From Methylophaga sp. OBS1 (lineage in GTDB: Bacteria > Pseudomonadota > Gammaproteobacteria > Nitrosococcales > Methylophagaceae): 64,000 nucleotides of DNA. The notes under the pieces are model-generated. The model made no database searches and was not told the DNA's origin. It saw nothing but the letters and a program-made list of their open reading frames with translations. Below are positions 56,409 to 64,000 of the stretch, one piece after another. Numbering within the stretch: position 1 is the stretch's first letter; the number at the start of each line of letters is the position of its first letter. Both the position numbers and the translations under genes were made by a program. The stretch is from the NCBI RefSeq assembly GCF_026319365.1, contig NZ_JAPDMS010000001.1:372977-436976 (forward strand), read 5' to 3'.

Positions 56409-56789
56409 TTAGCGCAGAGGTGGTGCTCTTAGATGGGGGCGAAGAAAACGACTGGCACTGGCTTTAGCAGATAAATGCCGAGTCAGTGAAGACAGTGATG
56501 AATGAAAATAGAAAAGTGAAAGCCAGACAGAAACCAGCGCCTGCCAGTCCGGTGGGTCAATATCCACGGACGACTGCCCGGACTGCTCTGTTTTAAGCCC
56601 CAGCCTCAGACCATTATCATGCAGTGCTATCTGAGTATCGAGATGGGATACAAGGCCCGTGTCAGAATGATTATTGGCCGAGTTGAAATAGGCAGCAACC
56701 GGCAATAAAGCCATCAAAAAGGCAAAACTCAGGATCCACAGCCGGGCAGCTATGTGATGAGTTAACAATCTCTGTTGCTGGAGATACAT
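56409..56789 (-). CDS. Small membrane-anchored protein downstream of copB, unknown
   Basis: A 126-residue protein. It has an N-terminal signal or membrane segment (about 17-36, WILSFAFLMALLPVAAYF), a polar middle with histidines (NNHSDTGLVSHLDTQIALHD), a second hydrophobic stretch (about 85-100) and a basic, proline-rich end RPHLRAPPLR. The build recalls small metal-operon proteins (CzcI or DUF2946 style) but I cannot name it. It reads in the same direction as copAB, about 110 bases after copB. No strong ribosome site is seen, so coding status is less sure. Confidence 0.5.
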   Translation of the reverse strand: MYLQQQRLLTHHIAARLWILSFAFLMALLPVAAYFNSANNHSDTGLVSHLDTQIALHDNGLRLGLKTEQSGQSSVDIDPPDWQALVSVWLSLFYFHSSLSSLTRHLSAKASASRFLRPHLRAPPLR

Positions 56790-56901
56790 CCAAGTTCTCT
56801 GAAGGAAACCGCAGTCATCTGCGTATTGCTAATATACAGGATTTAATTCATGACCAGCGTCATTTTTCTGCCTGTGATGACCGGCTTTTAATCGAGATAA
56901 A

Positions 56902-57669
56902 TCAGAACCAGAACCGTACCCCGGCAACAAAGCTTGTTGTGCTGTCTTCACCGCCTTCACTCTCAGCCAGATCTCTGGTGTCACCAAATAATTGTGTGGC
57001 TGTAACGCCGATGTAGGGGGCAAACTCACGACTCAGGTGATAACGCAAGCGTAGCCCGGCGGTGATGCCTGTCAGTCCTTCTGCCTGCTCGAATTCCTCT
57101 GCGTCGGAAAAAGCAAAACTGGTCTCTCCCCTCGCCTGCAGGATCAGCTTTTGTGTCAGGCGCCAGTTATATTCTGCTTCCAGATCAAGCCAGGTGTCAC
57201 CTTCATCACTGAGACGAAGATTAGTGTCGATTTCGAACCAGTAAGGTGCCAGTCCCTGAAAACCAATGATGCCGTAGTAACGCTCGTGCTTGTCACCGGC
57301 GCCGAAACTGGTCTGGGTACCGATACCGGTTTGCAGGTCCCAGAAAGGACTGATTCGACGGCTGTACTGTAAGTCGAGATTTTCTATTTCACCACTGTGC
57401 TCATCATCATATTTGCCTTCCGTTTCCAGCCAGAAGCGATTCAAATCCTTGCCATACCAGGCCTGCGCATCCCAGAGCAGTTGTTCTTTGCCCTCGATAC
57501 TTTGTATTTCGAAACGGTCGAACAGGAGCAGGCCATAGGCCATATCATCATGAATGGGTTTAGGCCAGCTGGGATCGGCCTGCAGGCCGATGCCGTCAGC
57601 CAGCGTCTGGTTTGTCCCCACTATCAGGGCCAGCGAAAACATCGTTGTTAAGGTTCTGGATAATGGCAT
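56902..57669 (-). CDS. copB: Copper resistance protein B, outer-membrane
   Basis: A 255-residue CopB-family beta-barrel protein with a signal peptide (about 1-24). The barrel includes MAYGLLLFDRFEI near the start, WDAQAWYGKDLNRFWLETEGKYD, SPFWDLQTGIGTQT and LRYHLSREFAPYIGV, ending in F for outer-membrane assembly. It lacks the Met/His-rich N-terminal domain of the plasmid CopB of Pseudomonas, a common short form. AGGAG precedes the start, and copA stops 9 bases upstream, so they form one operon. Confidence 0.92.
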   Translation of the reverse strand: MPLSRTLTTMFSLALIVGTNQTLADGIGLQADPSWPKPIHDDMAYGLLLFDRFEIQSIEGKEQLLWDAQAWYGKDLNRFWLETEGKYDDEHSGEIENLDLQYSRRISPFWDLQTGIGTQTSFGAGDKHERYYGIIGFQGLAPYWFEIDTNLRLSDEGDTWLDLEAEYNWRLTQKLILQARGETSFAFSDAEEFEQAEGLTGITAGLRLRYHLSREFAPYIGVTATQLFGDTRDLAESEGGEDSTTSFVAGVRFWF

Positions 57670-57678
57670 GAATGACTC

Positions 57679-59439
57679 CTAGGCCACCGAAACGACACGG
57701 AACATGCCGGCTTTCATGTGATACATCAGATGACAGTGGAATGCCCAGTCTCCGAAGGCATCGGCGGTAATCAGGGACGACACCCGCTCACCTGGTTTGA
57801 CGATAATGGTGTGTTTTCTGGGCCTCAGGTCACCATGACCGTTTTCCAGTTCCATCCACATCCCGTGCAGGTGGATCGGATGATCCATCATGGTGTCATT
57901 CACCAAAGTCAGTCTCAGGCGCTCGTCTTTATAGAATCGAATGGGGCCATCCACTTCCGAGAACTTTTTGCCGTCAAAAGACCACATGTAGCGTTCCATG
58001 CTACCAGTCAGATGCAGTTCAATTTCCCGCGCCGGCGGTCTTTTATCGGGCCAGCCATCATGGCTTTTCAATTGCGAATAGGTCAGCACCCGATGATCCA
58101 CATGCTCAAAACCGACACCGGGATCATCGAGCCTGGAGGTAGGTCTATCCACTACCATGGCGGCGCCGGGTCCATGATTATCAGGCCCGTGGGAAACGGT
58201 TTCTACTGTGTCCTCAGCAGCCATCTGATGTGCATGGTGTTCTCCATGATCCATCTGCATGTCATCTTCACTGCTGTCCATCGCCATTTGACCATGCATA
58301 TCATGACCGGCTCCCATTGCTTCCATGCCCCTTTCAACTCGGGGATACAGGTCAGGAATCGGTGCTGTCAGACCGGGACGCGACGCCAGCGTGGCGCTGA
58401 CAAAACCACTGCGGTCCTGTGACTGGGCAAAGAGGGTGTAGGCCTCATCCACAGGCTCTACAATCACATCATAGGTTTCGGCCACGCCGATACGAAACTC
58501 ATCGGTTTTTACTGGCTGAACCGGTTGCCCATCAGCAGCGACAACCGTCATTTCGAGGCCGGGTATTTTCAGGTCAAAAAATGTCATGGCTGAGGCATTG
58601 ATCACCCTCAATCGGACTTTCTCACCCGGACTAAATAGCCCGGTCCAGTTACCCGCAGTCGCCTTACCGTTAATCAAATAGGCGTATTCACTGCCGGTCA
58701 CATCCAGGATATCGCGCGGGCTCATGCGCATCTGTCCCCACATCGCCGATTTCTGCCAGGCTGCCTGCCAGCCCATTTTTTCAACATCATTAAAAAAGTC
58801 AGCAACGGTACGGTGATTGTAGTTGTAGTACCCCTCCGCCACTTTCAGCTTGCGCATCACATCGGCCGGGCTATCGAAAGTCCAGTCGGAAAGCAGAATC
58901 ACATAATCACGATCAACGCTGATGTCATCATCCTGTTCCGGCTCGATGATCAGGGGTCCGTAATGACCTAATTGTTCCTGCATACCGGAATGACTGTGAT
59001 ACCAGTAAGTGCCGTTTTGCACGACCGGAAACCGATACTCAAAGGTTTCACCGGGTTTGATCCCAGCAAAGGAAATACCGGGCACACCATCCATCTGATA
59101 AGGCAGTAAAATACCGTGCCAGTGAATCGAAGTATCGACATCGAGCTCGTTTTTGACCCGTAAAACGGCTTCTCTACCTTCTTTGAGCTTGAGCAGCGGC
59201 GCCGGGATAGTGCCGTTGATGGTGATCGCCTGTGCGCTGAACTGACCGTCAATCTCCAGTGGTGTTCGGGCAATATTAAAGTCAAAAATATCAGCATTAC
59301 CCTCTGCCCGCCCCGGAACCAAAGGCGTGAGCGACTGTTTGGCCATGGCCGGCATTAGAGGATAAACAGCACTCAACAATCCTGCAGATGCCAGTGCCTG
59401 TAATATTTGCCGTCTTTGCTTGTTATGATGCTGTGTCAT
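57679..59439 (-). CDS. copA: CopA multicopper oxidase
   Basis: A 586-residue periplasmic multicopper oxidase. A Tat signal (RRQILQALASAGLLSAV) opens it. The four copper-ligand motifs are HWHGILLPYQMDG, WYHSHSG, HPIHLHGMWME and HCHLMYHMKAGM. A Met/His-rich insert (AMGAGHDMHGQMAMDS and following, about residues 385-420) binds extra copper. CopA oxidises Cu(I) to less toxic Cu(II) and sequesters copper. It is the first gene of copAB and is divergent from the response regulator, with a CusR/CopR-type box between. Confidence 0.95.
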   Translation of the reverse strand: MTQHHNKQRRQILQALASAGLLSAVYPLMPAMAKQSLTPLVPGRAEGNADIFDFNIARTPLEIDGQFSAQAITINGTIPAPLLKLKEGREAVLRVKNELDVDTSIHWHGILLPYQMDGVPGISFAGIKPGETFEYRFPVVQNGTYWYHSHSGMQEQLGHYGPLIIEPEQDDDISVDRDYVILLSDWTFDSPADVMRKLKVAEGYYNYNHRTVADFFNDVEKMGWQAAWQKSAMWGQMRMSPRDILDVTGSEYAYLINGKATAGNWTGLFSPGEKVRLRVINASAMTFFDLKIPGLEMTVVAADGQPVQPVKTDEFRIGVAETYDVIVEPVDEAYTLFAQSQDRSGFVSATLASRPGLTAPIPDLYPRVERGMEAMGAGHDMHGQMAMDSSEDDMQMDHGEHHAHQMAAEDTVETVSHGPDNHGPGAAMVVDRPTSRLDDPGVGFEHVDHRVLTYSQLKSHDGWPDKRPPAREIELHLTGSMERYMWSFDGKKFSEVDGPIRFYKDERLRLTLVNDTMMDHPIHLHGMWMELENGHGDLRPRKHTIIVKPGERVSSLITADAFGDWAFHCHLMYHMKAGMFRVVSVA

Positions 59440-59506
59440 AGTGATGTGCTTTTATGTTGATAACGCCAAGCTAGCAAACAACAGCTTTCAGCAAGGTGAC
59501 GCCAAC

Positions 59507-59522
59507 ATGACAAAAATGTCAT
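59507..59522. promoter_or_regulatory. CusR/CopR-type operator
   Basis: ATGACAAAAATGTCAT is a near-perfect palindrome and matches the core ATGACAANNTTGTCAT of the E. coli CusR box at all but one of the defined positions. It lies between the divergent copA and response regulator genes, where one site can control both. Confidence 0.85.
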
Positions 59523-59580
59523 CTTGGCTTCATCAAGCTGTCAGACTCGCACTGGCAGGCTAACTGGATTTGGAACCTTT

Positions 59581-60264
59581 ATGCGCCTGTTGATCATTGA
59601 AGATGACGAGAAAACTGGTCGATATCTGACGCAGGGTCTGACCGAGGCTTCTTTTGTCGTGAGCTGGGTTCGTCATGGCATCGATGGGTTACACGAACAG
59701 GCCAGTACCCCTTTTGATTTGGTGATTCTAGACAGAATGCTGCCGGACATGGATGGCTTGCAGGTACTTAAGCAGATACAGGCGCAGGGAACGGCACCGC
59801 CCGTGTTGTTACTGACTGCCAAAGCCAGCATCGAGGACCGGGTTACCGGGCTGGAAGCCGGTGCTGATGATTACCTGGTGAAACCCTTTGCTTTTGCCGA
59901 ACTGCTTGCCCGTATCAGAACATTACTTAGGCGCGGCCAGCAGCCGATTGCAGAGTCAGTTTTGACACTCGCTGATCTGGAAATCGATCTAATCGGACGC
60001 CGGGTCTATCGCGGCGGTCAACAAATCCGGCTCACCGTCAAAGAATTTGCCTTGCTGGAATTGCTGGTCAGGCATCAGGGCCAGGTCCTGCCCCGCTCCA
60101 TGATTGCCTCCATGGTGTGGGATATTAACTTTGACAGTGACACCAATGTCATTGATGTGGCAATTCGTCGCTTACGTTCCAAGGTCGATGAAGGCTATGA
60201 ACTGAAATTAATTCATACTGTTCGGGGCATGGGCTATGTCTGTGATGCAACAAGCCAGGACTAA
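59581..60264 (+). CDS. copR: OmpR-family copper response regulator (CopR/CusR-like)
   Basis: A 227-residue response regulator. The receiver domain (about 1-115) has acidic residues E7-D8-D9, phospho-acceptor D51 in LVILDRMLPD, and LLTAK with the conserved Lys. The OmpR-type winged helix follows (about 130-225), with LTVKEFALLELLVRHQGQVL and VIDVAIRRLRSKVD. I chose the ATG at 59581. A TTG 57 bases upstream would overlap the operator region. It overlaps the kinase gene by 29 bases and is divergent from copAB, which it likely activates. Confidence 0.93.
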   Translation: MRLLIIEDDEKTGRYLTQGLTEASFVVSWVRHGIDGLHEQASTPFDLVILDRMLPDMDGLQVLKQIQAQGTAPPVLLLTAKASIEDRVTGLEAGADDYLVKPFAFAELLARIRTLLRRGQQPIAESVLTLADLEIDLIGRRVYRGGQQIRLTVKEFALLELLVRHQGQVLPRSMIASMVWDINFDSDTNVIDVAIRRLRSKVDEGYELKLIHTVRGMGYVCDATSQD

Positions 60265-61615
60265 ATTCAAATCCTTATCGCTGGCTGCCAGACAAACCCT
60301 GTTGTTTGCGTTGATTATGTTGATTGTAATCAGCGGTCTGGGCGTGTTTGTTGAAACGGCTATTCGCCACCATTTCAAAGTCGGTGACAATGCCGAGTTA
60401 GAGGCGATTATCAAGCGGGTTGAAATCACCCTGGAACAGGGAGGTGACAATCTGCCTCAGCGTTTCGAAGATATTCTTATTGGGCATCATCATCCTCTTC
60501 TGCTGGTAAGTGAGGCTAAGGGGCACAGGGTTTACCTGAGTGATCCGGACGCTGCTGAGTTATTGCGCTGGCAGGCTGAGGTCGCGGAGCAGCCCGTCAC
60601 GCTGGAAACGGCGGATAAACGACATTATCGGCTTCGCTATCAAGGTTTTGAAACCACAAGCGGACAGTCATTTCACATTACTGCAGCCATCGCGATTGAT
60701 TACCACCTCAGCTTCCTACAGCAGTTCAATCAGAGTCTGTGGCTGATTCTGTTAGCCGCGATTGTCATGTCCACCGTGCTGGGCTGGTTGGCGATTCGCT
60801 ATTCATTACGACCGCTCTCGGCCATCGTGAAAAAGATTCGTAATCTGTCCGTATCGCAATTGAATGATCCGCTCGACACCAACCAGGTCCCCAGAGAACT
60901 GGCTCAGCTATCAAACTCTCTGAATGCCATGATGAGACGCATTGATGACGCTTTTCAGCATCTGGCCGATTATTCCTCAGATATCGCTCATGAACTGCGG
61001 ACACCGGTGACTTCCTTAATGACCCAGACTCAGGTGGCGCTGAGTGCTGACAGAAGGTCCGATGAATATCGTGAGGTGCTCTATTCCAGCATGGAAGAGT
61101 TACAGCGCATGAGTCAGATGATCGCCGATATGCTGTTTCTGGCACAGACTGACAACACTCAGCAATTACCAGATATTGAGACAATTAATCTGAGCAATGA
61201 AATCAATAACTTATTAGAGTTTTATTCCATTCTGGCTGAAGATAAGGCAATGAATCTGTCTGCTGGGGGCGAGGCGACGCTGCAGGCTAACCGTTTGATG
61301 ATAAGACGCGCTGTCGGCAATCTGCTCACCAATGCTATTCGTCACAGTCCCAAGGGAAGTTGGGTCAAACTGCACATGGCGTCTTTGCCGGACGAAGTGC
61401 AAATCACAGTATCAAATGCAGGCGGGCCGATACCAGAATCGGACAGAGACAAATTGTTTGACCGCTTCTATCGTTCCCGGGGTACGGAGAACAAAGGCAC
61501 GGGCTTGGGACTGGCACTGGTCAAATCGATTGTTACGGCACATGGTGGCAGCATCTCGCTGGAATCTGACGAGGAGCAGACCTGCTTTACACTGCATTTT
61601 CCCCGTCGCGACTAA
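60236..61615 (+). CDS. copS: Heavy-metal sensor histidine kinase (CopS/CusS-like)
   Basis: A 459-residue CusS-type kinase with two membrane segments (about 22-42 and 168-188) around a periplasmic sensor that holds a histidine cluster (GHHHPLLLV). A HAMP domain follows (SLRPLSAIVKKIRNLS), then HisKA (DIAHELRTPVTSLMTQ) and HATPase (RRAVGNLLTNAIRHSPKG, GTGLGLALVKSIV). It should respond to periplasmic copper or silver and phosphorylate the regulator encoded just before it. Its 3' end overlaps the convergent MFS gene by 29 bases. Confidence 0.93.
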   Translation: MSVMQQARTKFKSLSLAARQTLLFALIMLIVISGLGVFVETAIRHHFKVGDNAELEAIIKRVEITLEQGGDNLPQRFEDILIGHHHPLLLVSEAKGHRVYLSDPDAAELLRWQAEVAEQPVTLETADKRHYRLRYQGFETTSGQSFHITAAIAIDYHLSFLQQFNQSLWLILLAAIVMSTVLGWLAIRYSLRPLSAIVKKIRNLSVSQLNDPLDTNQVPRELAQLSNSLNAMMRRIDDAFQHLADYSSDIAHELRTPVTSLMTQTQVALSADRRSDEYREVLYSSMEELQRMSQMIADMLFLAQTDNTQQLPDIETINLSNEINNLLEFYSILAEDKAMNLSAGGEATLQANRLMIRRAVGNLLTNAIRHSPKGSWVKLHMASLPDEVQITVSNAGGPIPESDRDKLFDRFYRSRGTENKGTGLGLALVKSIVTAHGGSISLESDEEQTCFTLHFPRRD

Positions 61616-62762
61616 TGCGGTGAATCTGCCATAAACATGCAATACCGACCGCCATGCAGGCTGCAGCCAGCCACAGCGCTCCGCTATAACTACCGGTCAG
61701 TGTTGCGATATAACCGGCAATCGCCGGTGCGGTAATCTGCGCGATGCCATAGCTGATGGTCAGTTTCGCCATCGCCTTAGCCGGGTTATGGGGAAACTTA
61801 TGACCGATGAATACCAGCATCAGGCTGACAACACCGGCAAATGTCCCGCCGAACAGTATCGCCCCCAGTACATTGAGCCAGAGGCTGTTAGTCAGGGCCG
61901 GAATAATGATCGATATCAGCAGAATGCTGTAACTCGCGATTAAAGCGCTGGTCTCCCCCAGACGGTGGGAAATTTTGTCCCAGACCACACAGGACGGTAC
62001 CGCGGTCAGGCCCAGGATTACCCAGATCCAGTCTCCCCAGCCCGCCAGCGCCGGCATATGTTCAAGAATCGCTACAATAAAGGTGGCGCTGACTACGTAG
62101 CCGACACCGGCACAGAAATACGCCGCAATCATCAGATTCATCCAGCTTCTGGATGGTGGTTTGAACTGGCTGTCATGCTGCTCAGCTTGTTTGACCGGCG
62201 CTGGCATCCAACGCCAGGCTGGTATAAAAAACACCAGACCGAATATACCCATCACAACCCATTGCAGCGCCCAGTCAAGGTGATGGTTCATCCAGACAAT
62301 GGCCATGCCCGGAATCGCTATACCCAGCCCCAGACCGGAGAAGTGCAGGCCCAGATTACCTCGGAACTGATGACGTTTCAGCCAACTCATCACAAATCCC
62401 GCTGCGAGAATGATGCCGGCGGTGCTGGATAAGCCGGCAATCAGCCTGAACAGGCTCCATAAAACCACATGGGTAGTCATGCCCATAGCGATGGTGCTGA
62501 GCACAGCCAGGATCAAATTGAGCCTGTAGAGTTTGAATTTAAGCTCCAGATCACTGATCCAGGCAATCAGGATGACACCGAGCAGATAACCACTGTAATT
62601 AAAAGTAGCCAGCCAACCACCGGCCAGGGTCGACAGCCCTGCCTGTTCCAGCATTAATGGCAGAAACGGTGTATAGGTAAACCGCGCAATGCCAACGGTC
62701 AGAATCAGGGCACTGATACCGGCGATAATGACTTTTCGTCTGCTTAAATCTGGAGAATTAAT
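61587..62762 (-). CDS. YbfB/YjiJ-like MFS transporter, no standard start codon
   Basis: An MFS transporter of the YbfB/YjiJ family with about twelve helices. The first ATG is at 62654, but the frame stays open for 114 bases upstream and encodes the family's N terminus (VIIAGISALILTVGIARFTY, then TPFLPLM). No ATG, GTG or TTG exists there. ATT at 62762-62760, behind AAAGAG, would give a 391-residue protein starting NSPDLSRRKV and is my choice. CTG at 62768 is an alternative. From 62654 (355 aa) it would lack helix 1. Substrate unknown. Confidence 0.75.
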   Translation of the reverse strand: MNSPDLSRRKVIIAGISALILTVGIARFTYTPFLPLMLEQAGLSTLAGGWLATFNYSGYLLGVILIAWISDLELKFKLYRLNLILAVLSTIAMGMTTHVVLWSLFRLIAGLSSTAGIILAAGFVMSWLKRHQFRGNLGLHFSGLGLGIAIPGMAIVWMNHHLDWALQWVVMGIFGLVFFIPAWRWMPAPVKQAEQHDSQFKPPSRSWMNLMIAAYFCAGVGYVVSATFIVAILEHMPALAGWGDWIWVILGLTAVPSCVVWDKISHRLGETSALIASYSILLISIIIPALTNSLWLNVLGAILFGGTFAGVVSLMLVFIGHKFPHNPAKAMAKLTISYGIAQITAPAIAGYIATLTGSYSGALWLAAACMAVGIACLWQIHRISRDGENAV

Positions 62763-62841
62763 GTTCAGGCTCTTTCAGGTCAGGTTTTTGTGCTCATCAT
62801 AGCGACTGTCGTCGTTGAAATAAAAGACAGGATGACAACAG

Positions 62842-63828
62842 TCAGCTGATCTGTTCAGGCTTATCCGCTTTTACCCATAAGCCCCGGGTTTCCACCACTT
62901 CGTAGCGAGCCCACTGGCGGAAGGTTTCGCGTTCACAGTAACCGGTTTCATACAAGTTTTGTCCGGCCACTGTTTTATAGATGACTTTGTCCTTTCCCGG
63001 GGATTGATTGTCAGCCTCATCGATGACTTGGCGGACGCCCCACAGATTACCGATATTACCGTTGCTGTAATAGTGGCCTCGCTTAATCTCATCAGGGTGA
63101 TTCACACTGTATTGTGCATGCTGCCTGGCCTGCTCCAGCAGTTCAGTCAATCCTTCCTCAGTAATATCAACGAAGGAGTCCAGTTTATGGATCGCCGCAT
63201 TGAAATCCTCCGTGGTAAGGACATAATCCGATGTCGATAATTGACCAGTGTTTTCAGTCAGATGCCGTGTGTTGATATGGGCCGGATAGCGCCGCCAGGG
63301 AAAGAAAAAATTAAAGCTCATCGCAATGCCCAGTATGACGATGACATTAAGCAGTAGCGGATAAAACAGAAACTGATAACCCATATCAACAACTTCACTG
63401 CCACCTATTAGAGTTGTCAGGGCGCTGGCGCCACCCGGGGGATGGATGCAGCGTAAATAGTACATCACCCCCACTGCCACCCCGACAGCAATGCCCGCGG
63501 TAACAAAGCTAGATGGCAACCACCGTTGACAAGTTATACCGATAAAAGCGGCAGTCATATGGCCGCCAAAAACCGGCCAGGGCTGCGATAATGCCCCATG
63601 TGGCACAGCAAATAACAACACCGCCGAAGCCCCCATTGAGCTGATAATCAGCAAGCTTCCTGTAGCGCCGATATCCGTCTGTGTAATCAACCACATTGAA
63701 AACAGCACTGTCATCGCAATACCGGTCCCGGCGCCGAAAGCCGAAATCACTTTTTCAGTATGACTGGTCTGGTTGCGTTCAATGCCAAGCCATTGGGCCA
63801 CGGCGTCTCGATTGGTTTTGAAGCGCAT
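62842..63828 (-). CDS. HPP family membrane protein
   Basis: A protein of about 328 residues. The N-terminal half is an HPP domain with four membrane helices and the name-giving motif RCIHPPGGASALTTL. It also has SSMGASAVLLFAVPHGALSQPWPVFGGH. The C-terminal half (about 190-328) is soluble with no clear domain. I chose the ATG at 63828 (start MRFKTNRDAVAQWLG), which lines up with family starts. An ATG at 63891 gives 21 more residues with no ribosome site. HPP proteins are implicated in nitrite transport in some organisms. The role here is unknown. Confidence 0.85.
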   Translation of the reverse strand: MRFKTNRDAVAQWLGIERNQTSHTEKVISAFGAGTGIAMTVLFSMWLITQTDIGATGSLLIISSMGASAVLLFAVPHGALSQPWPVFGGHMTAAFIGITCQRWLPSSFVTAGIAVGVAVGVMYYLRCIHPPGGASALTTLIGGSEVVDMGYQFLFYPLLLNVIVILGIAMSFNFFFPWRRYPAHINTRHLTENTGQLSTSDYVLTTEDFNAAIHKLDSFVDITEEGLTELLEQARQHAQYSVNHPDEIKRGHYYSNGNIGNLWGVRQVIDEADNQSPGKDKVIYKTVAGQNLYETGYCERETFRQWARYEVVETRGLWVKADKPEQIS

Positions 63829-64000
63829 CAACTCACTCAGATTGCACAATAATGGTGCGTTATCATAACGATCCAGACCCGGTATTACCATATAAACAGG
63901 CAAAATAAATACCTATTCATTGTCACAGCTATTTCTTTTGTCGCTTTGGCTGAATTCTTGCTGCATTTTGTGCTGGATCAATGCAATAATTTTTTACTGA

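Noticed and set aside
56829..57029. 66-codon frame within the copB end
   Set aside because: Out-of-frame shadow of copB without coding features.
1..64000. tRNA, rRNA, CRISPR, insertion sequences, prophage or integration sites
   Set aside because: I looked for cloverleaf-like or repeat-spacer patterns, transposase frames and terminal inverted repeats and found none.

Overview
The window looks like a chromosomal segment of a free-living, aerobic gammaproteobacterium with moderate GC content. The gene set resembles marine Thiotrichales or Methylophaga-like bacteria, but this is an impression from gene content, not a placement. I found no rRNA, tRNA, CRISPR array, insertion sequence or prophage. 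Coding density is high and most genes form short operons.

Left part (1-15.7 kb). A bufferin operon comes first: thioredoxin-like protein, BufA1 (DUF2282), BufB (DUF692/MNIO), BufC (DUF2063) and a DoxX-like membrane protein, closed by a strong terminator. After a small secreted protein, a LysR regulator faces a four-gene detoxification-type cluster (carboxymuconolactone decarboxylase-like, PPOX-like flavin protein, GST, DUF1348). The DUF1348 gene seems to have lost its normal stop codon. Then come a phosphatase-like gene, YqhA, a lipoprotein cytochrome c, a BCCT transporter, and a leftward yhiI-rbbA-yhhJ type ABC export operon.

Middle part (16-43 kb). This holds a czcI-like/czcCBA divalent-metal efflux operon, a SrpA-type catalase with a frameshift between signal peptide and catalytic domain, and pqiABC. 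Convergent to pqiABC is an RND (MMPL/HpnN-like) plus MlaC-like (HpnM/Ttg2D) pair. YqjG follows, then a MexEF-OprN-type efflux operon, an AraC regulator, and a periplasmic molybdenum hydroxylase operon (2Fe-2S subunit, Tat-exported Mo subunit, XdhC, MocA-like). A 35-bp element (29/35 identical) precedes both the efflux operon and the AraC gene.

Right part (43-64 kb). An iron-starvation cassette (ECF sigma, FecR, TonB receptor with STN domain) reads leftward. A Fur box overlaps the sigma gene's promoter. Two copies of an identical split sequence (13 nt, 13-nt spacer, 8 nt) precede fecR and the receptor gene and look like the ECF promoter. Then follow an orphan BvgS-like kinase, stress genes (DUF488, PfpI, CBS), a MarR regulator opposite a small secreted protein and NnrS, a fused SecDF, copAB with a divergent copRS-type two-component system sharing a near-consensus CusR/CopR box, a YbfB-type MFS transporter that seems to lack an ATG start, and an HPP-family protein.

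The recurring theme is envelope and metal homeostasis: copper (bufferin, CopAB/RS), zinc/cobalt/cadmium (Czc), iron (Fur/FecIR/TonB), plus lipid transport, multidrug efflux and oxidative or electrophile stress.
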